Shown here: positions 1 to 11,400 of the stretch, one piece after another
Layout of the letters: each line of letters begins with the position of its first letter
How positions within the stretch are numbered: the stretch's first letter is position 1
Source: Panagrolaimus kolymaensis
Taxonomy: Eukaryota > Nematoda > Chromadorea > Rhabditida > Panagrolaimidae
Length of the DNA stretch: 64,000 bases
Assembly (NCBI GenBank): GCA_028622995.1
Contig: JAJQJQ010000049.1
Location: forward strand, 186,001 to 250,000
Direction of reading: 5' to 3'
Notes under the pieces: model-generated
Database searches by the model: none
Told to the model about the DNA's origin: nothing
The model's input: the letters and a program-made list of their open reading frames with translations, nothing else
Program-made: the position numbers and the translations under genes

Positions 1-3000
1 TCATTTTCTTTTCTTCCAGTTTTTTCCAAATATTTTTGTCGATATCCAAGTACCGTATCAATGTGGGTTTTATTTTTAACAGCTAAATCCAAAGCTTTAT
101 CAAATTGAAACATAGATAAATGAGTCATAATTGCTCGAAAAATATGGCCATTTTGAGCTAAATTTAATTGAGCATCTCGACTATTTCCATTGAAAAGAGT
201 CATTAAAGCATTTTTAATTTGTGGGTTTGTTTCATTTCGAATTTCATTGAGGAAAAAAACTTTCTCTGGCTAAAAAATAATTAGAAAATTAAGATTTCAT
301 TTTTGGTCAAAAAAAAGTATTCAATATCCAAAGTTTTCACGATTTTAAAAAAATCTAAAATCTTCGCGGCGAGAGTCTCAAGCATTTTTTATGCAAATTT
401 TATCCCAGATTGATTTATGGAACTTAATTTCCTTACCTCTGATAATTCCCCATAAGCAATTTCAGCGACATAGAAATTTTTTGATGCCGCTGATAATCCA
501 GCGAGCATTGCCCAAAAGCAATCATCTTTTAATAATCTACACAATCGAATGGCTTGGTCCCATTTAGAATTATCTGCGCATTTAATTATTCCTGCTGCAT
601 AGGGAGGAACGGCACAAGGAATTAAGCAACCATCCGATCGACGAATAGTAATTACATTTCCAACAAAACTCAAAAAATATGGAGATTTTCCCAAATCGTG
701 AACATCCAATTCCGTCGTACTTCGATGAAGTAAATCTTTATCAGTGTAAACTATTCCGGGATTAGTCCAAACAAGAAGTTTACGATCTTGTAAACCACAA
801 AGCATATTTGTAACATCATTAAATCGAATATCAGTTATCATGGAACCTATTTTTTCTATTCTCTGATATGCGGCATATGTGTTAATTAAAGAAATAAAAC
901 AATCACCATTGACATCGATGAAAACAATTCGACGCTCAGAAATTGGTCCACATTGATTTAAAACTATTTGAGTTAATTCAATCTAAAAAAGCAAAAATGT
1001 TGATTTTTTTATTTAATTTGAACCAAAAACTTTAAAGTGTTTTTTTTAAACAAAGTTTTGGCTTTTGCAAAGTTGAAAAGTTTTGTGATAACCTCCGTTT
1101 TTTCACTTTCTTTTTGTCCATCGAAAACAGCAACAAAAAAAATGCAACCTTTCATCGTTGCAAAATAAGGAATGATTAATTTTTCGATGTCATTTTTTAC
1201 AACAAAAAAAATTGAAAAAGAAAGACACTTATTTATTTTTTTGCAAATAACGGAAACTTAATTTACGAATTTCCTTTTTTTAGAAAACCAAATAGTTTTT
1301 TCTTTTTTTGAATATTTTGTTAAATTTTTTTGTTTCTTCTTGAATAATGTTTTTTAAAAACAAGTCCCGCTAGTGTGTATATACAAGTCAAGTAAGTTAA
1401 AATACAAAGACACATATCCATAATATAAAGCATACAAAAGAGATATAAAATTGATATGAAATGATTCGAAAAAATGGAATATTTTTAAAGTAATTCATAA
1501 ACCTTCTATCTCTCGTTTCACACAACTCAACAAAATTGAATCTTTATTTTATATAAGTTTTTTTAAAAATAAACTTATTTTAATTTACTATTAGTTTCGA
1601 GACTTTGGTTGGTTTAAATAATCTTAAAAAGGCTATGAAAAACTTCTAGCTTTCAAAAAAAGGTTTACGTTTTCTCAATGAGTCTTTCCAGCAAAAAAAA
1701 ATAATTTATGCAAATTTACAACATTTACTTTCACTTTTTTTCTATGACTTTTTTCTTTCTCGTCGTCTCATTTTGCTCAATCATCATTCCATCGAAAGGC
1801 TGTTTCATCGAGTTTCCTGTTTCTTCCATTTGAATGTTGTATGGTTTATAAATTGTATGAAAAGAATCAAGAATAATCTGTTATCGTATTTTGGAAATAA
1901 GAAGATGGATTCAACTCCAAAGCTTTCGACTTTTGTAAGTTTTTTTTCTTCTTATTTATTCGTCTAACTTCCTTTTTTTCAGATGCTTGAATGTCCTTTC
2001 GCCGTCAAATGGGAAATCGAAGAAGAGAAATTAGCTGCTTTGAAGGATTCAGTAAATGGATGTTTGATTACAGAATGGTTCGATGCAGCAAATATATCTG
2101 GTGTCAAATATCGTCTTAAAATTTTTCCTAATGGAGGTAGAATCGAACGTCAAGGACAAACATGATTTTTCTTGCATTTAAAACTTGGAAATGAAAAGAA
2201 AATCAAAGCTGATTTCAAAATTTTCATTGAATCCGCTAATGCAATTTATAAGTTTAAACGTGAATTTGAAACTTCGCATGGACATGGAGGAGCCCATTTC
2301 ACCATTGCTGAATTATTTGATCCTGAAAAGAAGTTTATCAACAATGGAAAACTCATTCTCAAATGTGAAGGAATTCTGAAGGTTGAAAGAGAATATGATC
2401 AAGCTGACATTGTAAAAGAATGGAAAGAACAAAGCTTTTTAAGTAAATTATGGAAAGCCAATAATTATAATGATTTTACTATTATTGTTGATGGCAAAAG
2501 TATCAAAGTAAGTTATTTATATTCGTTTCTTTAACAACCATTATTATAGACTCACAAAAATGTTCTTGCTATTTTATCCGATGTCTTTGATGGAATGTTT
2601 AACTCAGGAATGAAAGAAGCCATTGAAAACAAAATGGAGATCATCGATTTTTCTTATGAAACCATCAAAATTGCCATTGAACTTATGTATGATCGAAAAA
2701 TATCAACTTTGAAAATGGACGAAAAGATGGATGTTCTTATTTTCTTCGACAAATACTGTATTATGGATCTTAAAGTAAACCCCTTTTTGTTGTTAGCTAT
2801 GTGTATGTACTTATTCTTATATGCAATTTTATAGGATTTATTAGAACGTTCATTAGCTGAAGACATCTCTCTTTCAACATTTCTCACTTTTCTCAAATTC
2901 AACCAATCTTCAAAAACGTTGCATGGATTTTATTATTGCTTCATTTCGCATGAATCAACTTATCTACGATTTTGATGATCTCGACGAAACTTTTGCTCTC

Positions 3001-6000
3001 AAGGTTCTTAAACATTCTTACTATAATATAACTAAAACGTCTTTATTTGACTTTTGTGTATAATTTTGCTTTACATTAACATGTGTAATAAATATTTTAT
3101 TGTGTTTTTTGTATATGCCTATAAACATTGCTGGATTTTACTTCGATGCTGAAGTTAATTTTATGTTTAAAAAAAAAGTGAAACAAAAGCTCCTGTGCGT
3201 GCGGTTTTCCGCGGGGTTTGTGTCGTATTCAAGGCGCAAAAAATCTGGTCGCCTTTTTGATGTTAAAGTATTTAATACATTTTTTTTTGACACAAGTCTG
3301 TCTTTTACTAAAATCTGGAAAAAAATGAGAAGATTTTAATTTTTTGTTTCATTAAATAAAAAATTTGTGCGTTTTATATATTTTTATTTTAAAATATTAC
3401 TTTTTGAATATTTATTCATTCATTTTTTGTTTTTTAATTTTTATTAGAAAAATAATTTTTAAATTTTTTTTCTTTTAACCCCCTTTGAATTCAATAAACA
3501 CTTTTAAAACAAAAAGACTGTAATGAGCGCTTAATTCAACTCTTCATGCATTTTACTTCAACCAACATTTAACTTAAAGTTAACACATAATTGCGCTATC
3601 AATCGATATTTAGTCATGCTCAACGTTCATTATTTTTTTATTAAAGTGTACAACACTGTCGTCAAAACCTGATTTACTTTATTCGATGTTCCTTCGATAT
3701 CGACACGCCTCTCATTAAAAACATTGTATAAAAGAATCTTCAACCTAATGAGAATCGCTCACTTCGTTCACTCTTCTCCTGAAGCTAAATTTTAATGTTT
3801 TGAGTAAACTTTTTTTTGTACAATAAAAATTTGTAAATAAAAAATAACTAACCACGTGCATAATTTTTCCATCGCCTGCTACTTTGCCGGTTTGAGTTTC
3901 AAATAAATGAATTATTTTATGATCAGCTCGATCTCGAAAAGCCACAATATCATTTGACAAAGTTGCAGTTCGTTCGGTGATAGCTTCACCTTGAACGGTT
4001 CCCGGTAATTTAATGTTAGTTTGATTTCGGCCATCATAATTAAAAATTAAAATACTTCCACCATCGATCATTAAAAAATATTTTTCGCATAAAATTAAAA
4101 GCGTCACAGAGGATTCTTTGAGATCAAAATTTATGGGAGTATTCCAATTTTTTGATGAATAAACATAACATTGTCGAGTTGTGGCAACGATTAATTGGCC
4201 ATAACCAAGTTGAAGTTTAGTAATTCGATCTCGAGTTTCAAGCTTTTCTTTCGCAACTTCGGATAAAACATCCCTGACTTCGATGGCATTTCGAGAGGAT
4301 TGAAGAATTTCAAGGTTATGCCACCAAAGACGTCTAAAAAAAATACGAAAAATTTGAAAATGTAACAAATATATGCAAATTTTCCGGTAATTTTTATATT
4401 TTTTGAAAAGTGAAAGTTACATAAAGATAATGTTTCATGTTCGATTCATTTTTATCTACTTTGCTCGCCACAAATTTTAGAAAGTTTTTTTAACAATAAT
4501 TTTAATTCTATAAACTATTGTTTCAATCTTTTGTTTGATGGAATTTTACAAAAGTTGAAATTTTTGATTCTTGTTTTTGTTGCCGTCCTTTTTTGATGAA
4601 CGAAAAATTTAAAAAAAAGCTAGTCATTTTCTTGGAGATAAGCTTATTTGATCACATAGTAAAAATTAAACTTTCTGTTTACTGCCTAAAACAAAAACAG
4701 CGGATCCTATTAGGATTTTTTAAAACTTATTTTCGTTGCGCGATAAATTAGAAAATTAAATTTTAAAGTTTTTTATTGGTGTTGGATGGGTTATTTAAAG
4801 TTGTTATAAATTCTAGGGAAAAAGAAGAAATGGAGGATTTTTTACTAAAGCTTACTTTTCAATAATATGAGCATGAATAATTTGGCCTGAACCTGATCCA
4901 GCCACCAATTGAGTTCCATCAGGTGACCATGAAATAGAATAATCACTTCCAGTATTTAATTTTTCAAGTGAATGAGACCACTAAAACCCCATTCATTTTT
5001 AAAAAGGATGCATTAGAATATTATTTTTTTGACTTACTCCAACTCTATCACAAAGTCTCAAAATATTAAATGAACCAACAGCAAAAAGTTCGCCATCCAT
5101 TGACCAACTAACTGAAGTAATGGGATAATGATGGCTGACGCTTGAAAATACAGGTCGACCAAATTGATCCCAAACTCGATATTTACAATCTTCCCCTCCA
5201 GTTACAAGTAAATCTGATGCAGAATTCCAATCGAGACATAATGTCACTGCATCGTGTGCTTTCCATTTCATTGGAGCGGTGTGAGCTTTAAGGGATTTAA
5301 TAAAACATAAATCTCCACTGCAATATGCAATTTTAGTGGAATCATTATTCCAATCCAATGCATAAACGGGTCGGGCATTTTGAGCTAATACACTTCGAAG
5401 CATGCCATTTCTGGACCACATTTTAACGGTGCCATCTTCTCCACCTAAAATTAAAAATCTTAAAAAATGTGGCTTCTAACAATGGAAATTTAAATAATAT
5501 CTAGAAATATGAGTCCTGGCAGGAAATTTTTTATAACATAACAAAATTTTTTTTTGTATCGGAGCATGAATTGGAAATATACTTACACGAAGCAAAACTC
5601 GTTCCATCATTACTCCATTTAGCTCCAAGGGTTGCGCCTTCATGGGCATCAATGGTTTTTTCAATTTTTCCTGCTCCCGTTACAATTTGAATTTTACCTA
5701 TAAAAAAGTTTTTATATTCATAAAAATTTGAATAATTGAAACAATTTACCATCGGTGGAAGGAAGCAAAAATACATCATTATTTGCTTGCCTTCCCAAAG
5801 ATCGAGGATAAAATTGAAGTCCAGTTGGATATATGGAACTGAAAAAATTTATTGTTATTTCTATATAAAAAAACAATTTTTCAAAAACACCAAAACAACT
5901 TTGATGAAAAAAAACTTTGGTGATAAATGATTTTAGCCTCCAAAATAAAAAGTAAAAAATTGTTTTCAAAAATTTTTGTTGTTTTTATCTAAAACTTTTT

Positions 6001-6180
6001 ATATTTTTGGACAAACCTCTTGAGAACTGGCAAAGGTTGAGCATCAAATTTTCCTATATTCCATTTTAATAGTTGGTGATCATCCGATGCTGAAATCACT
6101 TCATCGCTATTTAACCAACCCACACCGCAAAGAGTTTCAGAATGTTTGGGTTTCTTTTCAACCTCGATTTTTAATTTCAT
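1..6180 (-). CDS. che-2: IFT80 / CHE-2, intraflagellar transport WD40 protein (3' end outside window)
   Basis: Exons (minus strand): 6180-6017, 5838-5750, 5697-5587, 5444-5038, 4980-4856, 4333-3853, 982-437 and 269-1. All join in frame, giving about 730 residues; animal IFT80 is about 777, so roughly 45 C-terminal residues lie beyond position 1. The N-terminal part is a WD40 propeller with recognisable IFT80 blocks: SDDHQ near the start, HEGATLGAKW, GMLRSVLAQN, KWKAHD, GEDCKYRVWD, SWSMDGELFAVGSF and CYVFSTKNWNTP-like. The second half carries NVTIRRSDG-like, CGLQD and a TPR-like end with AVKNKTHIDTVLGYRQK. In the family this is a subunit of IFT complex B, which carries cargo in sensory cilia. 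The start follows an acceptor-like TTTTCAG at 6193-6195. The 2870-bp intron 3852-983 is far longer than the others and holds a nested pseudogene. Confidence 0.95.
1905..3063 (+). pseudogene. Broken MATH-BTB gene nested in an IFT80 intron
   Basis: Readable exons: 1905-1934, 1983-2514, 2550-2774 and 2835 onward. A MATH-like domain comes first (VKWEIEEEKLAALKDS, LKIFPNGG, HLKLGNEKKIKADF), then a BTB domain (NDFTIIVDGKSIKTHKNVLA, SDVFDGMF, MKEAIENKMEIIDF, DKYCIMDLK). Two lesions break it. An in-frame TGA at 2163-2165 falls where relatives usually have a Trp in the MATH domain. Near 2915-2922 the frame shifts: the ongoing frame stops soon after, while the shifted frame continues the family C-terminus (CMDFIIASF, YDFDDLDETFALKVL) to a TAA at 3061-3063. 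Family members are usually substrate adaptors for CUL3 ubiquitin ligases and are expanded in plant-parasitic nematodes. The splice sites still look intact, so the decay is recent. Readthrough or sequencing error are alternatives. Confidence 0.8.
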
Positions 6181-6192
6181 TTTTCTCTGTGT

Positions 6193-6195
6193 CTG
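6193..6195 (-). promoter_or_regulatory. Candidate spliced-leader acceptor of IFT80
   Basis: On the minus strand TTTTCAG ends 12 bases before the ATG at 6180. The match to the nematode 3' splice consensus suggests trans-splicing or a 5'UTR intron. RNA evidence is needed. Confidence 0.4.
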
Positions 6196-6576
6196 AAAAT
6201 TGGGAGGAAAATTAAGTATAAAATTTATGGAAATTTTACACGGAAATAAAAAAACTTTGGAAACTACAAACTTCGGTGAAACACTAAAAATTCACGGCGA
6301 GAATCCTCGTAATTAAATTTATTTAATTATATTAGTTTAAAGTTACTTTTTCCTTTCTTTTGTCAAATTTTTGACACAAAAGTTTTATCAAAGAAAAAAG
6401 CTTTAATAAATTGTATATTTTCTATTAAAATTTTGAAAAGCTTCGGTGTCGAAGCCACAAATTTATTTCTAAACCAAAGTTAAATAATCAAATAAAAATT
6501 ATTGATAAATTTAAATTCAAAAACAGGTGAAATAAATAAATAAATTTATTAACAAAAATAATGGATTCATTTTAAC

Positions 6577-6860
6577 CAGTGTTCTTCCTTTCCCAAAAAG
6601 TCGCCCCTGCACCGCACCGCGCCCCTGGAATTTTCGAAACTTCGCCCCTGCCCCGCCCCGCGCCCCGGGGCGGTGCGGGGCGGGGCGAGGGCGTGCGCGC
6701 CCTTTTATTTTTTTTTGTATTAGAATTTCAAATTGTCGCCCCCGCACCGCACCGCACACCGGCATTTTTCAAAAGTCGCCCCTGCCCCGCCCCGCGCCCC
6801 GGGGCGGGGCGGGGCGGGGCAGGGGCGTGCGTGCGAAAATGGGGGCGAGGAAGAACACTG
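6577..6860. mobile_element. hAT-type MITE with GC-rich palindromic core
   Basis: Terminal inverted repeats CAGTGTTCTTCC / GGAAGAACACTG bound 284 bp. They are flanked by a perfect 8-bp direct repeat ATTTTAAC (6569-6576 and 6861-6868). CAGTG-type ends and 8-bp target duplications are hallmarks of the hAT superfamily. No transposase ORF is present, so the element is non-autonomous. The interior holds two C-rich/G-rich palindromes centred at 6666/6667 and 6800/6801 (GCCCCGCCCCGCGCCCC then its near-complement). They are strikingly GC-rich against the surrounding A+T-rich DNA. Confidence 0.85.
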
Positions 6861-6869
6861 ATTTTAACC

Positions 6870-8410
6870 ATTATTTTTTTCAATTTCACTGCCAAATATG
6901 TCGTCAGTCCATAAGAAGAAATTATTTATTTTTGTTTTCTTTTTTGTTACCATAGCAGCTTACTTTCTTCTTTTTCAACGCTTTTTTTCTCTCTCTTTTT
7001 TTCTCGAGTTTATAAATGATGGATGAAAAAAAAAGTGTGTATATGCGTTCACATTTTTTTTTTGAAAGTCAAGCAGCAATTTTTTCGAGAAATAAAATAA
7101 AAAATTTAAGGCGGAGTTTCAAATCCATCCAAGTCCAAGTTTTTATTTTTTGGTGGAAAGGAGTAAACTAAAAAAAATTGAAAAAAAAATGAATATTTGA
7201 AAAGCAGCGAAAGCAAAAGAGTGGTTTCCTCTGTCTGCCAACAACAACATTTGCCACCGCTGTTACCCATTTGAAAAGAAAAAAGAAAAAAAATTCAAAG
7301 AAGAAAAAGAAGTAGCAGCAAATGACGAGAAAATATAAGCAAGAAGAAGGAAGGAGGACGCGCCTATTTTCATTTTTTTTGTTCGTTTCCGTTATATGCA
7401 TTTTTTTCTTTCGATTTTTTTCCTTCTTATTTTTGCTTTTGCCATCTTCAAAAAAGCAATTTTTTAAAAGAAACTTTTTCAACTTTTTTCCGAGTGTTTA
7501 TTGTTTTTCTTTTTTGACCTTTGCATCTCAAAAACGGTTAAGTTAATTATTATATATTTTTTTGATCTCGAAACTAACTTAAGAGTTTTCTAAAAATAAT
7601 AAATCCTTCCATTTTTGATTTGTCTGACATAAACTAAATTCCATTTAAAAAAATGTGATCATAGAAGAAAAAAACAAAAGCAGATGATTGAATTATTTAT
7701 TTTTGATGCATGCAAAATGCAAATAATTTACCAAGTTGCTGCTGCTGAAAGCTTTTCTCGTTGTAACTTTTCTTCTTTCTTTTTTTCTGGCTGAAATAAA
7801 GTTTAGTTTGTTCTTGGAAATTTTCCAAATAGTTTTTGATTTTGTACCACAAAAGCTAATTTGATTTTTAGTTTATTTGAAATCAAAATTCTATTCTTTT
7901 TAAAGAAATTGAAAGTTTTTCGTCCAAGTTTATTTTCTGTGCAGTTCCGGTCCATATTTAATTTTCATGGAATTCTTTGAACTAACTTTTGTTAGTCGTG
8001 TATCGAATTCACACAAAAAAATCAATCCAGTTTAGTCCAACCCTGAATCATTTTCGTGTTTAATTTTTTTATTGATGTTTGACTTTTTTCTTTCATTTTT
8101 TTTTTCTGTGATGTTGTTCCTTTCCTGATCACACTTTATTGCTGTTGCTCTTGTTTTTCCAGCCGTTTATTTTTCTTTATTTTTTTATATATTCTTTCGT
8201 TTCGTCGTTCCTATTTTTTTTTTACTTCATTTGAAAAAAATATGCGTGACCATTGACAAGCAATAACAATAAACACACGTTCTCGTCCTGGCTGTGTTTT
8301 TTTCGTGTGTGATTTATTTCGACGTTGATGTTCGATTTCTTCATTCCATTTTTTTTTGCTTTTTAACCTTAAATTTATATATATATTTTAAATTAAAAAC
8401 GATTTCTTGC
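6870..8410. other. Intergenic, no gene recognised
   Basis: Low-complexity A/T-rich sequence with poly-A and poly-T runs between the divergent IFT80 and erp-1 genes. It presumably contains both promoters. No RNA gene or conserved protein was seen; the longer open frames here are homopolymer-driven. Confidence 0.6.
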
Positions 8411-8412
8411 AG
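8411..8412 (+). promoter_or_regulatory. Candidate spliced-leader or 5'UTR acceptor of erp-1
   Basis: TTTCTTGCAG ends at 8412, 32 bases before the erp-1 ATG. It is a strong nematode-style acceptor with no obvious upstream coding exon. Confidence 0.4.
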
Positions 8413-8444
8413 ATTTATTTAAAATAAAAATTATAATATTAATT

Positions 8445-11400
8445 ATGGATTTTAATTTTAAAAAGCTTGCAAACGATGCCAGTGGATTCTTTTCTCGTGC
8501 AAAGCAGGTAAGTTCCATTCATTGGAAAACAATTTTTATATATATTCTTTTTGATTAAATTAAATTTTGTGGGTTTTTTAGTTAACTGAAGAAACGTTTT
8601 TAAAAGCAGAAAAAACTGAACTTGATGCCCATTTTGAAAATTTACTTCAAAGAGCAGATAAAACTGAAGAACATACAAAGAAATTATTAGCTTGCTTGGA
8701 ATCATATCTTCAACCAAATCCAAGTAAGTAAGCTTTGTGATTAGAATATTTAATCTTGGCGGCGGCTAAAAAAGCTTTATTGATTGGGAAAATTGCTCAT
8801 TTTGGTTTTGGATATAAAAAGTTTAAAGAATTTTTGATGGATTTTTAAATTGAATAGGTTTCCTCGAAGTGAAGAGTATCGACTGTTTTTGAATTTCGTT
8901 ATTGTTTTGGATATTATTTGAGTCCTAATTTTTTTATTTTACTCCTCTAATTCCAATTTTTAAAGCCAAACGATTCAAATCAATGCTAAACTTAAAATTA
9001 GGTTATTGTTGCCAAAGCTGAGAGTTGTTTTTTAGAAGCATTGTTTTGGCATAGATTTTGATCTGATTTTTTATTATTATCAAAAACTAAAACTCCTCCA
9101 TTTTTTATATTTCGGCTTGAATCGCATAAAAATCACGCTGAGGGTCTTTTTTAAACTAAAATTCACTTCGATGAAAGTTAGTTATTGAACTTCCAAAAAA
9201 GAATATATAAATAATATATATTCTTTGGACTTTTTACTACTAATTTTTTTCCTTCATCAATGCTTGATGCAAAGAAGCATCCATTTCACACAGGATGGAT
9301 AGATCTTGCCTTTGCCTTTAGGCTGCTTTATTTCGTCTAAAAACAAATTTGCTTTTTTCATTCTTTTTCTTTTCTATCTTACTTTAGTGCTTTTCTTTTT
9401 TCTTTTTTTTTCTTTTGCCGTATTTTGTTTCGTTTCTCGTAAAAAGCAAAATGGAAAAATGAGCTTGAAGCTTAAAAGCAAAAAAAAATGCAAATTGATG
9501 GAAGTGAAAATTGAAGAGAGAAGAGGGTTAGTTTCCGTGAGGCATCTCTCTCATCTCATTCGCTTCGCTCAATATCTATCTATTATTCAGGAAGGAAGCT
9601 TCTTCTTTTTCTTCGAGCAACACCGAAACAAAAAAAACAAAAAAACTGCATCCTTTTCCATTTTTCGATTCCCCGTAAAAAATGCCTTTTTTCTTTTTTG
9701 CCATCAGCCGCCGTAACCGTAGTCAGTCAGTCAGGCATCAACAACAACGGCTAGAATGCTGATGCTTTAGTTGTGTCCATTTTTAGATTTCTCTCATTTT
9801 TTTTGTTCAAGAAAAAAAGCTTCGTTCGTTCATTTTTTCATTTTTCAATGCATCATTGACGCTGCTTTTTTGGCATTGTCTAGTTTTTTTTTTGCTTATC
9901 CTTGACATTGAAAAAAAAAATGGAAAAAAGCCTTTATTTTTAATTCCATAAAAGGCTGAAAGAAAAAAAAAGAACGGATAGAACAGAACGAAAAAAAAAT
10001 TGACTGCATTTGGGAGAAGAGCAAAACTGAAAAAATGATGCAAGCATAAAGGAAAAAAAACAATGGCAATTCCATTGTTTTCCTTTTTATTATTTTTAAA
10101 AATGGAAAAAAAGAAAAGCGATGAAGGCAAAGAAAAAAATTATTTGTCTGACTAATATAAGAGTTCTTTTGACCTCAAAAAAAGCAGCCAAAAAATGGAA
10201 TTTGGGGTAAATTAGAAAAAAATATTGGAACAAAAGAGATCCAAGCAAAATTAGCAATTAATAAAAAAAATATATTTTAATTCCGGATTTTGGTTGAGTG
10301 ACAGCAAACAAAAAAAATTGGGCTTCAAAAATGAGCAAACAAATTATTATAAAAAGCAGGCGACAGTTTTTAATCAAAAAAATAACCCATCTAAAAAAAT
10401 TTCTGTAATCCAAATGTTTTTTTTTAGCCGTTCGAATGGAAGATGTATTTTATGAAAAATTAGAATTAAAAAAAGATGGAGGACGTCAAAATAATTTAGA
10501 ATATCTTGGTCAAGCGATGCAAGATGCTTCAAACGAATTTGGTGAATCCACTCCTTATGGCACAGCTTTAAATAAAGTTGCACACACTGAATTTAAAATT
10601 GGTTCCGCAGAAAGAGAATTCATTTCAAATTCAGCTAATAATACTTTATTACCCATTCGAAGATTTCTTGAAGGCGATGTGAAAACAATTCAAAAGGAAA
10701 GAAAAATTTTACAAGGAAAACGATTGGATTTGGATGCGTGTAAAAGTCGATTAAAGAAAGCCAAAACATTAGAAACTCAAGCAGTTGTAAGTCTCCTTTT
10801 TGATAATTAATTAATTCGAATTTGGGAATGGTAGTGCCTTTTGAATATCAAAATAAGAAAAAATAGAGTCTCTTGTTTTACCACGAAAACTTTTATTAAC
10901 AATTTTCCTTTGCTTTTTTTAAATATCTGTTATATATATGTAAAAAAGGTAGGCCATCCTAGCAGTTTGAGCGATCCGGCCGATTGTTTGTTTTTTCAAA
11001 TGTTAGATTCTTATGTAGTTTTATATGGAGATTACGGGAAAACTATCAGAATAAATACATTTAAAGATATGCTAATTCAAAAAGTTTTCGTAAAGCTTTG
11101 TAAAACCCGGACTTTGCCATTTTTTTGGCCCTTTTTTGTCATTTTAAACTTAGTTTGTGAAAATCGTCAATTAGGTGTATTTATCAAACTCAAAAACCCG
11201 CCAATACTTTCCCCGATAAAATTTCCTGAAATATTTGATTTTGTTAAATTCCATATAATTCAACCTGACGGAAAACATTTCGTTTATAGTTTAGTATGTA
11301 AATTTCTTTCCAAATTTTTTCAATCACTTTTTCTCTTTTGTAGCTTTGGCGCAATGGGTTGGAACTTTAAGTGAGGCTATGGAAGTGAAAAGTTCGAGTT

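Noticed and set aside
7168..7546. Overlapping open frames on both strands in the IFT80-erp-1 intergenic region
   Set aside because: Products are Phe/Lys homopolymer-like from poly-T/poly-A runs; no family pattern or splice context.
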